Made by a program: the position numbers and the translations under genes
The notes under the pieces: model-generated
What the model saw: the letters and a program-made list of their open reading frames with translations, nothing else
Told to the model about the DNA's origin: nothing
The model's database searches: none
Part shown: positions 32,689-41,324 of the stretch, one piece after another
How the letters are laid out: every line of letters begins with the position of its first letter
Position numbering within the stretch: position 1 is the first letter of the stretch
Origin: DASRAP01 sp035277145
Lineage (GTDB): Bacteria > Gemmatimonadota > Gemmatimonadetes > Gemmatimonadales > Gemmatimonadaceae
Assembly: GCA_035277145.1 (NCBI GenBank)
Contig: DATELA010000066.1
Coordinates: 1-64,000, forward strand
Length of the DNA stretch: 64,000 nucleotides
Direction of reading: 5' to 3'

Positions 32689-34672
32689 TCGCGTATCGGT
32701 CGTCCACGCGTCCTTCCTCGTCTTCGCCCTCGCAATCGTGGGGAAGGCGGCGTACGTGCAGGTGTGGCAGGCCAACGCCTGGCAATCCGAAGCTGACCAG
32801 CTGCACACGCGGTCGCGTGTCGTTCCCGCGCCGCGCGGTACGGTTTTCGACGCGGGCGGAACGGTGCTCGTCGAAACTCGCCAACTAGTGCGGGTGTCCG
32901 TCGCACCGCGCGACGTGCGGCCGAGCGATAGCGGCCGCCTCGCAAAGGCGCTCGCGGCGGCGGACGTGCCGCGCACCGTTATTGCGAAAGCGATGGACCG
33001 GAAGCGCGCGTGGGTTGTCTTGCCCGATCGCTATTTGCCGTCGGATGCGGCCGTGCTCACCGCGTTCCGCGGTGTACACGGCGAAGTCGCGATGGAGCGC
33101 GTTCCGTCTCCGCTGATTGGGCTGCGCGGTTTGATTGGACACTCGAGCGCTGAGGGCGCCGGACTCGATGGCGTCGAACTCGCGCTGGACTCCCTTCTGC
33201 GCGGAATCCCCGGCAAGTCTGCGAGCGTGCTGGACGGACGACGCAATGCAGTGCTGACACCGGAGCTGCATGCCGTCGCGGCGGTTCCCGGACACTCGCT
33301 CACGCTCACGATCCGCTTCGATCTGCAGGACATCTCTGAACGCGCGCTTGCCGACGCAATGCGCAACACCGGCGCGCACGGTGGGGACATCGTCGTGCTC
33401 GATCCACGCAGCGGTGAATTGCTCGCGCTCGCGAGCCGGAGAAGTGATCCGCGCGCGAGCACGGCGACCGCGTTGACCGAGCCGGTTGAACCGGGCTCCA
33501 CGCTCAAGCCGTTCGTCGCCGCGGCGTTGCTCGAGCACGGCCGCGTTGATCTCGACGAAGTCATTCAGACGCACAACGGTGAATGGTCGCAGTTCGGGTA
33601 TAAGCTCACCGACGTGCATCGCGCGCCGCAGATGACGTTCGCGCAAGTGATCGAGCATTCGAGCAACATCGGCATGGCGAAGGTTGCATCGCGGCTCACA
33701 CCGCGTGAGGAATATGAAGTTCTTCGCAACTTTGGCTTCGGCATCGCGACCGGGCTTCCGTTCCCGAGCGAAGCCAACGGGCGCGTAAGCGAGCCGCGCA
33801 CGTGGTCAGCGCTGACGGCGTCGGCGTTGGCGCGTGGGTACGAGATGTTGGCGACGCCGGTGCAACTCGCGATGGCATACGGAGCACTGGCAAACGGTGG
33901 GGAACTGCTGCAGCCGGCACTCGTAAAAGAGATCCGCGACCCTGACGGCAAACTGGTGTATGAGCATCAGCGGCGCGTCGTTCGCCGCGCGATCTCAACG
34001 CCAATTGCCGCGCAGATGCGCAAACTCCTTCGCTCGGTGGTCGACAGCGGGTCGGCCACGCGCGCCGACCTCGCCACGTTTGAAGTCGGCGGAAAGAGCG
34101 GCACGGCACGGCGCACGGGCAAAGACGGCAAGTACGTTCCCGGCGACTACACCGCAACGTTCGTTGGCCTGTTCCCCGCCGATGAACCGCAGCTCGTCGT
34201 CCTGGTCAAGCTCGATTCGCCGGATATCACGGCGTACTACGGCGGGCAGGTGGCAGCACCGGTGACCAAAGCCGTGCTCGAAGCGGCGCTCGCATCGCGC
34301 GATGCGGTGCTCGATCGTTCGCGGCTCAAGCAGCGCGAACAGGTTGTTGCAACGAATGATTCGCGCACGAAGCGCGCGGCCGACGCGGACGCGGTCGAAT
34401 CTGCGTCTGACGATACCGACGTCAGCGAAGAGCCACCGCCGCGCATCGCGCTGAGTCTCGTTGCGAACGACGATAGCGCCGCCGCACAACCGTCGCGCGC
34501 TGCGCGTTCCGTACCAAGTGTGCGCGGCATGACGATGCGCGCCGCAGTCGCCACGTTGCACCAAGCGGGATTCCGTGTGCGGATTGTGCGCGGCGGACAG
34601 CGCGGACAAACGCTACCGGCTGCGGGCGCCGTAACGCGCGCAGGTGCACTGGTTCGCCTGTACGGCTTGTGA
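32675..34672 (+). CDS. ftsI: Septal transpeptidase, class B penicillin-binding protein with PASTA domain
   Basis: A 665-residue membrane-anchored transpeptidase. There is one N-terminal helix (about 8-28), a dimerisation domain with the RGTVFDAGG and RxxxG motifs, and the transpeptidase domain: S275-x-x-K278 (GSTLK), S329-S-N331 and K474-S-G476. After a charged linker (about 555-600) the C-terminus is one PASTA domain (VPSVRGMTMRAAVATLHQAGFRV). It cross-links septal peptidoglycan with FtsW. The C-terminal PASTA is common in Spo VD-type and many non-proteobacterial FtsI proteins. The start GTG overlaps ftsL. Confidence 0.94.
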   Translation: MKRPSRVSVVHASFLVFALAIVGKAAYVQVWQANAWQSEADQLHTRSRVVPAPRGTVFDAGGTVLVETRQLVRVSVAPRDVRPSDSGRLAKALAAADVPRTVIAKAMDRKRAWVVLPDRYLPSDAAVLTAFRGVHGEVAMERVPSPLIGLRGLIGHSSAEGAGLDGVELALDSLLRGIPGKSASVLDGRRNAVLTPELHAVAAVPGHSLTLTIRFDLQDISERALADAMRNTGAHGGDIVVLDPRSGELLALASRRSDPRASTATALTEPVEPGSTLKPFVAAALLEHGRVDLDEVIQTHNGEWSQFGYKLTDVHRAPQMTFAQVIEHSSNIGMAKVASRLTPREEYEVLRNFGFGIATGLPFPSEANGRVSEPRTWSALTASALARGYEMLATPVQLAMAYGALANGGELLQPALVKEIRDPDGKLVYEHQRRVVRRAISTPIAAQMRKLLRSVVDSGSATRADLATFEVGGKSGTARRTGKDGKYVPGDYTATFVGLFPADEPQLVVLVKLDSPDITAYYGGQVAAPVTKAVLEAALASRDAVLDRSRLKQREQVVATNDSRTKRAADADAVESASDDTDVSEEPPPRIALSLVANDDSAAAQPSRAARSVPSVRGMTMRAAVATLHQAGFRVRIVRGGQRGQTLPAAGAVTRAGALVRLYGL

Positions 34673-34684
34673 CCGGCTTGTGAC
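34663..34684 (+). repeat. 11-bp tandem duplication at the ftsI/murE junction
   Basis: The 11-base unit CGGCTTGTGAC occurs twice in a row. The first copy holds the ftsI stop (TGA 34670-34672) and an out-of-use GTG; the second holds the murE GTG start at 34680. Most other junctions here have direct GTGA overlaps, so the duplication seems to have split one such overlap. Confidence 0.8.
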
Positions 34685-36173
34685 CGCAGTCGCTCTCGCG
34701 CAGCTCACGGCAGCACTTCAAACAGCAGGTCAACTCAGTGGTGTGAAAGGTGACCTGCCGCTCACCGTCGCGGGTATTACCGACGATTCGCGCGCAGTGA
34801 AAGCAGGATCGCTGTTTGTGGCAATTCGAGGTACATCGCGCGACGGACACAACTTTCTCGGCGCTGCGCAATTCGCTGGTGCTGCTGCGGCGATGGTCGA
34901 AGACCCGAGTACCACGACGCTCCCGTCACTCGTCGTGCGTGATGGCCGGCGCGCCGCAGCGATCGCCGCGGCCGCGTACTACAACGATCCCGCCGGCGCA
35001 CTCACGATGCTGGGCGTTACGGGAACGAACGGAAAGACGACAACAGTGTCGTTGCTCCGCCACTTGTTCGATTCTGCCGACGAGCCGTCAGCATCGATCG
35101 GTACACTCGGCGTGCGCATCGGCAGTGAAGGCGTCGCGTATCCAGGCGGCGGAGACCTGACGACTCCCGGTCCTATCGAATTGCAGCGCATTCTGCGTGG
35201 GCTCGTCGATGCGGGCGTCGCGACGGTTGCGATCGAAGCATCGTCGCACGCGCTCGAACAACATCGACTCGACGGCGTACCATTTCACGCCGCGATCTTC
35301 ACCAACCTCACGCGCGATCACCTCGACTATCACATGACGATGGACGCGTACTTCGAATCGAAGGCGCGTCTCATTGGTTTGCTTGCGCGTACGGGCGTGG
35401 CCGTCGTGAACCAGGATGATCGCGCGTGGGACAAACTCCCCGCAGCGCCGCATCGCGTCACGTTTGGATTGCGCGCGCAACGCTCGGGTGCTCGCGTGCA
35501 CGCGGACTATCTCGCATCGAATCCGAGTTATTCCGCGGACGGCAGCGCGTGGGCGTTGTATGCAAACGGCACATCGTACGATGTCGAACTTCCGCTGCTC
35601 GGCGACTTCAATGTTGTGAATGCACTCGGCGCTGCATCAGCGGCGATGGCGCTCGGCCGAGATCCAAGTGAAGTCGCGGGGCGGCTGTGGACGGTGCCCC
35701 AGGTACCTGGTCGTCTCGAGCGCATTGCAGATGCGCCCGTTGTGTTGCGCGATTATGCGCACACGCCTGACGCGCTCGAGCGCGCGCTCGAAGCGGTGCG
35801 TCCATTTGCTCGCGGCCGGCTGATCGTGGTGTTCGGGTGCGGCGGCGATCGCGATGCAGGGAAGCGTCCGCTCATGGGAGCGGTCGCGGAACGACGCGCG
35901 GATCTCACCATCATCACCAGCGACAATCCGCGCACGGAAGATCCGGAACGCATTCTCGATCAAATCGAAACGGGAATGAAGCAGAGTACGCACGAGCGCA
36001 TCGAGGATCGTCGCACGGCAATCGCGCGCGCGCTGTCGCTTGCGCATCCGGTGGACGATCTCGTGCTGCTCGCCGGGAAGGGGCACGAGACGTATCAGAT
36101 TCGTGGAACGCAAAAGCTGCCGTTCGACGAAGCAGCGATTGTGCGCGAATTGTTGAGCGGAACGGCGGCATGA
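34680..36173 (+). CDS. murE: UDP-MurNAc-tripeptide synthetase MurE, meso-DAP type
   Basis: A 497-residue Mur ligase that adds the third amino acid to UDP-MurNAc-L-Ala-D-Glu. The N-terminal domain begins LTVAGITDDSRAVKAGSLFVAIRG, the ATP loop is GVTGTNGKTTT, and the central block includes EASSHALEQHR and FTNLTRDHLDYH. The substrate motif DNPRTEDP with DNPR at 415-418 is the meso-diaminopimelate form (lysine ligases have DNPA or similar), so meso-DAP peptidoglycan is predicted. The start is GTG 34680, in the second copy of an 11-base duplication. Joined to murF by ATGA. Confidence 0.95.
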   Translation: MTAVALAQLTAALQTAGQLSGVKGDLPLTVAGITDDSRAVKAGSLFVAIRGTSRDGHNFLGAAQFAGAAAAMVEDPSTTTLPSLVVRDGRRAAAIAAAAYYNDPAGALTMLGVTGTNGKTTTVSLLRHLFDSADEPSASIGTLGVRIGSEGVAYPGGGDLTTPGPIELQRILRGLVDAGVATVAIEASSHALEQHRLDGVPFHAAIFTNLTRDHLDYHMTMDAYFESKARLIGLLARTGVAVVNQDDRAWDKLPAAPHRVTFGLRAQRSGARVHADYLASNPSYSADGSAWALYANGTSYDVELPLLGDFNVVNALGAASAAMALGRDPSEVAGRLWTVPQVPGRLERIADAPVVLRDYAHTPDALERALEAVRPFARGRLIVVFGCGGDRDAGKRPLMGAVAERRADLTIITSDNPRTEDPERILDQIETGMKQSTHERIEDRRTAIARALSLAHPVDDLVLLAGKGHETYQIRGTQKLPFDEAAIVRELLSGTAA

Positions 36174-37543
36174 AAGGGTTCTGGACACTGCGCCGCGCGG
36201 CCGCAGCTGTGGGCGCGAAGTGCCCGAATGATTTAGCGCTCAGCGGCGTGTCGACGGACACGCGAACGATCGAGCGCGGAGCGTTGTTCGTTGCGTTGCG
36301 CGGCGAGCAGTTCGATGCGCACGACTTTCTCGCGGACGCTGTGGAGCGCGGTGCGGCGGCGCTCGTCGTCGATGACGGAGAGAAAGCCGCGGGGCTCGGT
36401 GTGCCAACGCTCGTTGTGCCGAACACGCTCACGGCGCTTGGCGATCTGGGTTTGTGCATGCGCACCGCGTGGTCGCGCCCGGTTGTTGCCGTCGGCGGTT
36501 CGAATGGCAAGACAACGACGAAGGAATTGATTCGCGCGACGCTGAGCGCGACGCTCGACGTGCACGCGACGACCGGCAATCTCAACAATCAGATCGGCGT
36601 TCCGCAGACACTGCTCGCGTTGAACGAAGACGCGGACATCGCAGTGATCGAAGTCGGCACGAACACGCCTGGTGAAATCGCCATACTGCGCCGCATCGTG
36701 AAACCGGATATCGCCGTCGTTACAACGGTGCAGGAAGAGCACCTCGAAGGCTTCGGCGATCTCGCCGGCGTCATGGCTGAAGAGTTGTCACTCACCGATG
36801 GTGTGCAACTCGCAATTGTTCCTGCGTCGGAGCCCAATGTTGTCGCCGAAGCCGTGAGTCGTGCGCAAAACGTCGTGACGGCGGGTTTGGTCGCCGGCGA
36901 TGTGCGCGCGGACGAATGGGGACTCGGTGAGAACGGACGCGGGTGGATTCGTCTTGGTGATGTACGGATCGAAGTGCCCGCACCGGGTGCACACAACGCG
37001 GCAAATGCGATGCTTGCCATCGCTGTGGGACGCGCATGTGGTGTGCGCGACGCCGACATCGCACGAGGCATGGCGACCGCAAAGTTTCCGCCAATGCGAT
37101 CCTCGGTTGGGGCGCTTGGCGATGCGCTGCTGGTGAACGACGCGTACAACGCGAACCCGGGATCGATGCGGACCGCGCTCACGCTGCTCGAAGCCGTGCA
37201 CGGCGATCGGCCGATGGTGGTAGTGCTCGGCACGATGCGCGAGCTGGGCCCGCGCGCGGAATCGCTGCACGACGACATTGCGCGAACCGCGCTGGCGACG
37301 CGCGCGACGGTCATTGGCGCCGTGGGGGAGTTTGCCGCGGCGTTCGCGCGCGTCGCGCCGAAGGACCCCCGGGTGGTGAGCTCCGCTGATCCTGAATCAC
37401 TGTGGCCGTTGTTGGCGCCGCGATTGGACAAACGGGCCGCGATTCTCCTCAAAGCGTCACGCGGTGTACGACTGGAGCGCCTGATGCCCAAGCTTTCGGA
37501 ATGGGCGGGTGTGCCAATAACAGAAGGCAGAAGTCTGAAGTAA
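36170..37543 (+). CDS. murF: UDP-MurNAc-tripeptide-D-alanyl-D-alanine ligase MurF
   Basis: A 457-residue Mur ligase that adds the D-Ala-D-Ala dipeptide. The N-terminal domain starts GVSTDTRTIERGALFVALRGEQFDAHDF, the ATP loop is AVGGSNGKTTTKE, and later blocks are TGNLNNQIGVP, EVGTNTPGEIA and LLVNDAYNANPGSM. The last six residues are encoded by an AGAAG-type repeat that continues into the gap before mraY. The start is ATG 36170, inside the murE stop; a longer upstream frame has no family similarity. Confidence 0.95.
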   Translation: MKGFWTLRRAAAAVGAKCPNDLALSGVSTDTRTIERGALFVALRGEQFDAHDFLADAVERGAAALVVDDGEKAAGLGVPTLVVPNTLTALGDLGLCMRTAWSRPVVAVGGSNGKTTTKELIRATLSATLDVHATTGNLNNQIGVPQTLLALNEDADIAVIEVGTNTPGEIAILRRIVKPDIAVVTTVQEEHLEGFGDLAGVMAEELSLTDGVQLAIVPASEPNVVAEAVSRAQNVVTAGLVAGDVRADEWGLGENGRGWIRLGDVRIEVPAPGAHNAANAMLAIAVGRACGVRDADIARGMATAKFPPMRSSVGALGDALLVNDAYNANPGSMRTALTLLEAVHGDRPMVVVLGTMRELGPRAESLHDDIARTALATRATVIGAVGEFAAAFARVAPKDPRVVSSADPESLWPLLAPRLDKRAAILLKASRGVRLERLMPKLSEWAGVPITEGRSLK

Positions 37544-37600
37544 GAAGGATGAAGTAAGGATTTCCTTCAGAATTCTGAATTCAGAATTCTGAATTCAGAA
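37518..37600 (+). repeat. AGAAG and CAGAATTCTGAATT tandem repeats at the murF/mraY gap
   Basis: A tract of ACAGAAGGCAGAAGTCTGAAG and AAGTAAGGATG-type units at about 37520-37560 covers the murF C-terminus and stop. Next, a 14-base unit CAGAATTCTGAATT occurs twice (37568-37581, 37582-37595), followed by CAGAA. CAGAATTCTG is itself a palindrome, so the tract could form hairpins. The tract is A/T-richer than the surrounding genes. Confidence 0.85.
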
Positions 37601-37636
37601 CGTAGAAGTTCCCACCGGACGCCAAGCGCCAGCCAA

Positions 37637-38779
37637 GTGCTCTATCATCTCCTGGTTCCACTCAGCAACTGGTTCACGCCGTTCAACGTGTTCAGCTACA
37701 TCACGTTTCGAGCGGCGGGCGCTGCCGTGACCGCATTGCTCGTCGCGTTTGTGGTGGGCCCAGCGATGATTCGCTGGCTGCAGAAGAGCGCTGTCGTTCA
37801 ATCGGCGCGTGAAGGAACGCCGGATACGCACAAGGCAAAAGGCACACCGCCGACCATGGGCGGCATCATCATTCTGTCCGCCGGCATCATTCCCACGCTG
37901 CTCTGGGCGCGGCTCGACAACACCTATGTGTGGCTGGCGTTGCTCGCGACGGTGTGGATGGGCGTGATTGGGTTCATCGACGATTATCTCAAGCTCAAGC
38001 AAAAGCGCGAAGGGAAGCGTAACGAAGGATTGGTCGAGCGCTACAAGCTGATGGGGCAGGTATCGCTGGGACTCGCGCTTGGTCTCTATCTCTGGCTGCA
38101 ACCAATTTCGTCATTGCCGGGCGCGTCGACCGCGCTGCCGTTCATCAAGAACGTGCTCGTTGTTCCGGCCGCGGCCGGCTTTGCATTTTTGTACGTCGGG
38201 TTCGTTGCGTTCGTCATCACGGGTACGACGAACTCCGTGAATCTCACGGATGGTCTCGACGGACTGGCGAGTGGCTTGTGCGGTATCGCGTTCGCGGCGT
38301 TTGCGTTCTTTGCGTATGTGTTTGGCCGCGTCGATGCGAGCGCGTGGCTGCAGGTCTTCTACCTTCCGGGCGCGGGCGAGCTCACGGTGTTTTGTCTCGC
38401 GTTCTTCGGCGCGTGCATGGGATTCCTGTGGTACAACTGTCACCCCGCGCAGGTCATCATGGGTGACACCGGTGCACTCGCGCTCGGTGGCGCGCTTGGT
38501 GTCATGGGTGTGCTCCTGAAATCGGAATTCCTGTTGTTGCTCATTGGTGGTGTGTTCGCGGCGGAAACGTTTTCCGTGATCGTTCAGCGATCGGTGTTCA
38601 AATACCGCAAGAGTAAGCACGGTGTCGAGTACGCGCGCGCGAATCGTGTGTTTGCGAGGGCGCCACTCCACCACCATTTCGAAATGCGCGGGTGGTCTGA
38701 GCCACGCGTTGTGGTGCGCTTCTGGATTCTCGGTATTCTCTGCGCGTTCGTCGCCCTCGCGACGTTGAAGATTCGGTGA
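37637..38779 (+). CDS. mraY: Phospho-N-acetylmuramoyl-pentapeptide transferase MraY
   Basis: A 380-residue polytopic enzyme that transfers phospho-MurNAc-pentapeptide to undecaprenyl phosphate to make lipid I. Blocks are TPTMGG (here GTPPTMGGIII), FIDDYLK (the DDxxK active site), TDGLDGLASG with NSVNLTDGLDG, and APLHHHFE. About ten transmembrane segments are visible. The start GTG 37637 gives MLYHLLVPLS, matching the family; the gap from murF is filled with repeat. It overlaps murD by GTGA. Confidence 0.96.
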   Translation: MLYHLLVPLSNWFTPFNVFSYITFRAAGAAVTALLVAFVVGPAMIRWLQKSAVVQSAREGTPDTHKAKGTPPTMGGIIILSAGIIPTLLWARLDNTYVWLALLATVWMGVIGFIDDYLKLKQKREGKRNEGLVERYKLMGQVSLGLALGLYLWLQPISSLPGASTALPFIKNVLVVPAAAGFAFLYVGFVAFVITGTTNSVNLTDGLDGLASGLCGIAFAAFAFFAYVFGRVDASAWLQVFYLPGAGELTVFCLAFFGACMGFLWYNCHPAQVIMGDTGALALGGALGVMGVLLKSEFLLLLIGGVFAAETFSVIVQRSVFKYRKSKHGVEYARANRVFARAPLHHHFEMRGWSEPRVVVRFWILGILCAFVALATLKIR

Positions 38780-40143
38780 TCGAAGAACTACTGCGGAAAG
38801 GCGAAGTCGCAGTACTCGGGCTCGGAAAAAGCGGTCGTGCCGCGGCCCAACTGCTCGTCAAGAATCGTGCGCGAGTGTACGCGTCAGACGCAGGTAGCAA
38901 ACGCGAAGCGCTCGAAGGCGCGACGGCGCTGTCGTCGCACGGAATCGACGCGCAAACGGGCGGGCACGATCTCGATCGCATTGCGAAGGCGTCGCTCGTC
39001 GTTGTCAGTCCGGGTATTCCACCGAGCGCGCCACCGCTGCTCGCTGCGCGCAGTGCCGGCGTTCCCATCATCAGCGAAATCGAGCTCGCGCTCGCGTTCC
39101 TGCCCAACGCGCGCATCATTGCGATTACGGGCACGAATGGAAAAACCACAACGACGGCGCTCATCGGTCATTTGCTGACATCGCTCGGGTGCGACGCCGC
39201 GACCGCGGGAAATATTGGCACGCCGCTCGCAACGTTCGCTCTGCGCGCAAAGCCGCCGGTCTGGTTTGCGCTCGAAGTGTCGTCGTTTCAATTGCACGAC
39301 ACGCCGAGCTTGGCGCCGCGGGTTGGCGTGCTCACGAACCTCACGCCCGATCACCTCGATCGATACGCGAGCGCCGAGGAGTATTACGCGGACAAAGCAC
39401 GCCTCTTTGCGAATGCGAGTGCGTCGTCGGAGTGGGTGTGGAACGGCGACAGCGATCGTGTGCGCGCGATGGCGTCGCCGGTGGCGGGACATCACTCGAC
39501 GTTTGCGCTCGAGGCGAACGCGGACGCGTGGTTCGACCGAAAGGCAAACCAGTTGATGGTCGCTGGATCGTCGCTCATTCAGCGTGAGGAATTCGGGTTG
39601 CTCGGCGACCATAACGTCGCGAATGCACTGGCGGCATCGCTCGCCGTGATGGTCGGCGACGCGGTGCACCGAACGCCACATGCACGATCGCGGATCGCCG
39701 CCGGGCTTCGGTCGTTTCGCGCCCTGGCGCACCGCCTCGAGGTGGTGGGTGAGTTCAACGGCGTCGAGTGGATCAATGATTCGAAGGCCACCAACGTCGA
39801 CTCAGCGCGGGTCGCGGTTGCGGGGATGCGGAGGCCGACGATCCTGCTCCTTGGCGGCCGGCATAAAGGGGAACCGTATACGTCCCTCGCCGCCGATATC
39901 CGGTCGCACGTGAAGACAGTACTGGCGTACGGCGAGGCCGCGGCGCTGGTCGAGGCCGATCTTTCCGGCGTCGTGCCCGTTGAGCGGCTCGGGTCGTCCT
40001 TTGAGACAGTCATCTCGCGTGCCCGTGCGCTGGCTGCACCGGGCGACGCGGTTCTGCTTTCGCCCGCCTGCTCGAGCTACGACATGTTCGATAATTACGA
40101 AATGCGAGGCGCCGAATTTCGGCGCCTCGCCGCGTCACAATAA
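38776..40143 (+). CDS. murD: UDP-MurNAc-L-Ala:D-Glu ligase MurD
   Basis: A 455-residue Mur ligase that adds D-glutamate. Blocks are VAVLGLGKSGRAAAQLL (UDP-MurNAc Rossmann domain), SPGIP, ITGTNGKTTTTALIG (ATP loop), GNIGTPL, LEVSSFQL, TPDHLDRY and INDSKATN. The C-terminal LLSPACSSYDMFDNYEMRGAEF motif is the family's end block. A perfect 13-bp inverted repeat falls in that end block. The start GTG overlaps the mraY stop. Confidence 0.95.
   Translation: MIEELLRKGEVAVLGLGKSGRAAAQLLVKNRARVYASDAGSKREALEGATALSSHGIDAQTGGHDLDRIAKASLVVVSPGIPPSAPPLLAARSAGVPIISEIELALAFLPNARIIAITGTNGKTTTTALIGHLLTSLGCDAATAGNIGTPLATFALRAKPPVWFALEVSSFQLHDTPSLAPRVGVLTNLTPDHLDRYASAEEYYADKARLFANASASSEWVWNGDSDRVRAMASPVAGHHSTFALEANADAWFDRKANQLMVAGSSLIQREEFGLLGDHNVANALAASLAVMVGDAVHRTPHARSRIAAGLRSFRALAHRLEVVGEFNGVEWINDSKATNVDSARVAVAGMRRPTILLLGGRHKGEPYTSLAADIRSHVKTVLAYGEAAALVEADLSGVVPVERLGSSFETVISRARALAAPGDAVLLSPACSSYDMFDNYEMRGAEFRRLAASQ
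40104..40130 (+). repeat. Perfect 13-bp inverted repeat inside the end of murD
   Basis: GCGAGGCGCCGAA (40104-40116) and its exact complement (40118-40130) flank one T. It lies in coding sequence, 11 bases before the murD stop and 19 before ftsW, and encodes part of the conserved NYEMRGAEF motif. The hairpin could affect ftsW translation or mRNA stability, or may only reflect codon choice. Confidence 0.7.
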
Positions 40144-40148
40144 CGGCA

Positions 40149-41324
40149 ATGACCGCATTCGCTGTAACGGGCGAACGCGTCCGTTGGCGCATGAGCGTCG
40201 AGGCGCGCGCGTTGTTCGTCGTGACCGCAGTGCTCGTCGCATTTGGGTTGGCAGTGCTCTACAGCGCGAGTTCGTACGAAGCCATGCAGATGGGGCGCTC
40301 GAGTTCGTTCTTCCTCGTACGCCAGCTCGCCGGCATCGCAGTGGGTTTTGTGTTGTTCGCGGTGTTCGCGAAGCTCGACTCGGAGCAGTGGCGCAAGGTC
40401 GCGTGGCCGCTGATGATCATCGCGCTCGTGACGATGGCGGTCACGTTGCTGCCCGGTGTGAGTCCAGTGAACGGTTCGCGCCGATTCCTGTTCAATCGCG
40501 GTGTGCAGCCGTCTGAAATGGCGAAGTTCGCGGTGGTCATCTGGGCCGCGATGCTCGTCGACAAGAAAGGTGAAGAAGGGCTACGCCGTCTCACGAAGGG
40601 CGTGCTTCCGTTTCTGATCGTTATTGGCGTGCTCGATCTGTTCGCGGTCGCGGAGCCCGACGTTTCCGTCGCGCTGCAATTCACGCTGCTCGCGGCGGTG
40701 ATCTTGTACGCCGGTGGCGCGCGCATCGGTCACTTCGCATTTCTCTGTGTTGCGGTATTCCCGGTGACGTGGGGGATCGCGCAATCCAACGATTACGTCA
40801 GACAGCGCATCGTCGCATTTCTGAATCCCGCGGAAAGCGGATCGCAAGACAAACTGTGGCAGCTCAAGCAATCGCTCGTCGCTGCGGGCTCAGGCGGATT
40901 GCTGGGCGTTGGATTTGGTGAAGGACGGCAGCATTGGGGTTATGTGCTGTATCCGTACACCGATTTCATTGGCAGCGTGATCAGCGAAGAGTGGGGATTC
41001 ATCGGCATCACGGGCGTCACCGGATTGTTTGCGTTATACGGATGGCTTGGACTGCGCATCGCGGCGAACGCACCGAATCGGTTTCAGCAACTCGTCGCGA
41101 TCGGGCTCACCGTCAATATGCTCGTGACCGCGTACGTGCATCTTGGCGTCGTGATTGGATTGTTGCCGACGACCGGACTCACATTGCCGTTCATCTCGTA
41201 CGGGCGATCCAACTTGTTGCTCTCGCTCGCAACGACAGGCGTGTTGTGCAACATCGGCAGTCAGCGCGAGCGCGTGCATGGAGTGCGCGCGACCAATCCG
41301 CTCGCGGCGGGCGCCGTGCGGTGA
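40149..41324 (+). CDS. ftsW: Septal peptidoglycan polymerase FtsW (SEDS family)
   Basis: A 391-residue polytopic glycosyltransferase that polymerises lipid II at the septum with FtsI. About ten transmembrane segments are present. SEDS landmarks are VNGSRRFL near the first periplasmic loop, QPSEMAKFAVVIW, EPDVSVAL (D for the catalytic aspartate region), YPYTDFIGSVISEEWGFIG, and LPTTGLTLPFISYGRSNLL. Its position between murD and murG is the usual one. The start ATG 40149 is close after the murD stop and gives MTAFAVTGERVRW. Confidence 0.94.
   Translation: MTAFAVTGERVRWRMSVEARALFVVTAVLVAFGLAVLYSASSYEAMQMGRSSSFFLVRQLAGIAVGFVLFAVFAKLDSEQWRKVAWPLMIIALVTMAVTLLPGVSPVNGSRRFLFNRGVQPSEMAKFAVVIWAAMLVDKKGEEGLRRLTKGVLPFLIVIGVLDLFAVAEPDVSVALQFTLLAAVILYAGGARIGHFAFLCVAVFPVTWGIAQSNDYVRQRIVAFLNPAESGSQDKLWQLKQSLVAAGSGGLLGVGFGEGRQHWGYVLYPYTDFIGSVISEEWGFIGITGVTGLFALYGWLGLRIAANAPNRFQQLVAIGLTVNMLVTAYVHLGVVIGLLPTTGLTLPFISYGRSNLLLSLATTGVLCNIGSQRERVHGVRATNPLAAGAVR

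Noticed and set aside
37568..37600. The CAGAATTCTGAATT tract as a CRISPR repeat or a transcription terminator
   Set aside because: Two adjacent copies with no spacer, no Cas genes and no T-run. It looks like short tandem repeat DNA.
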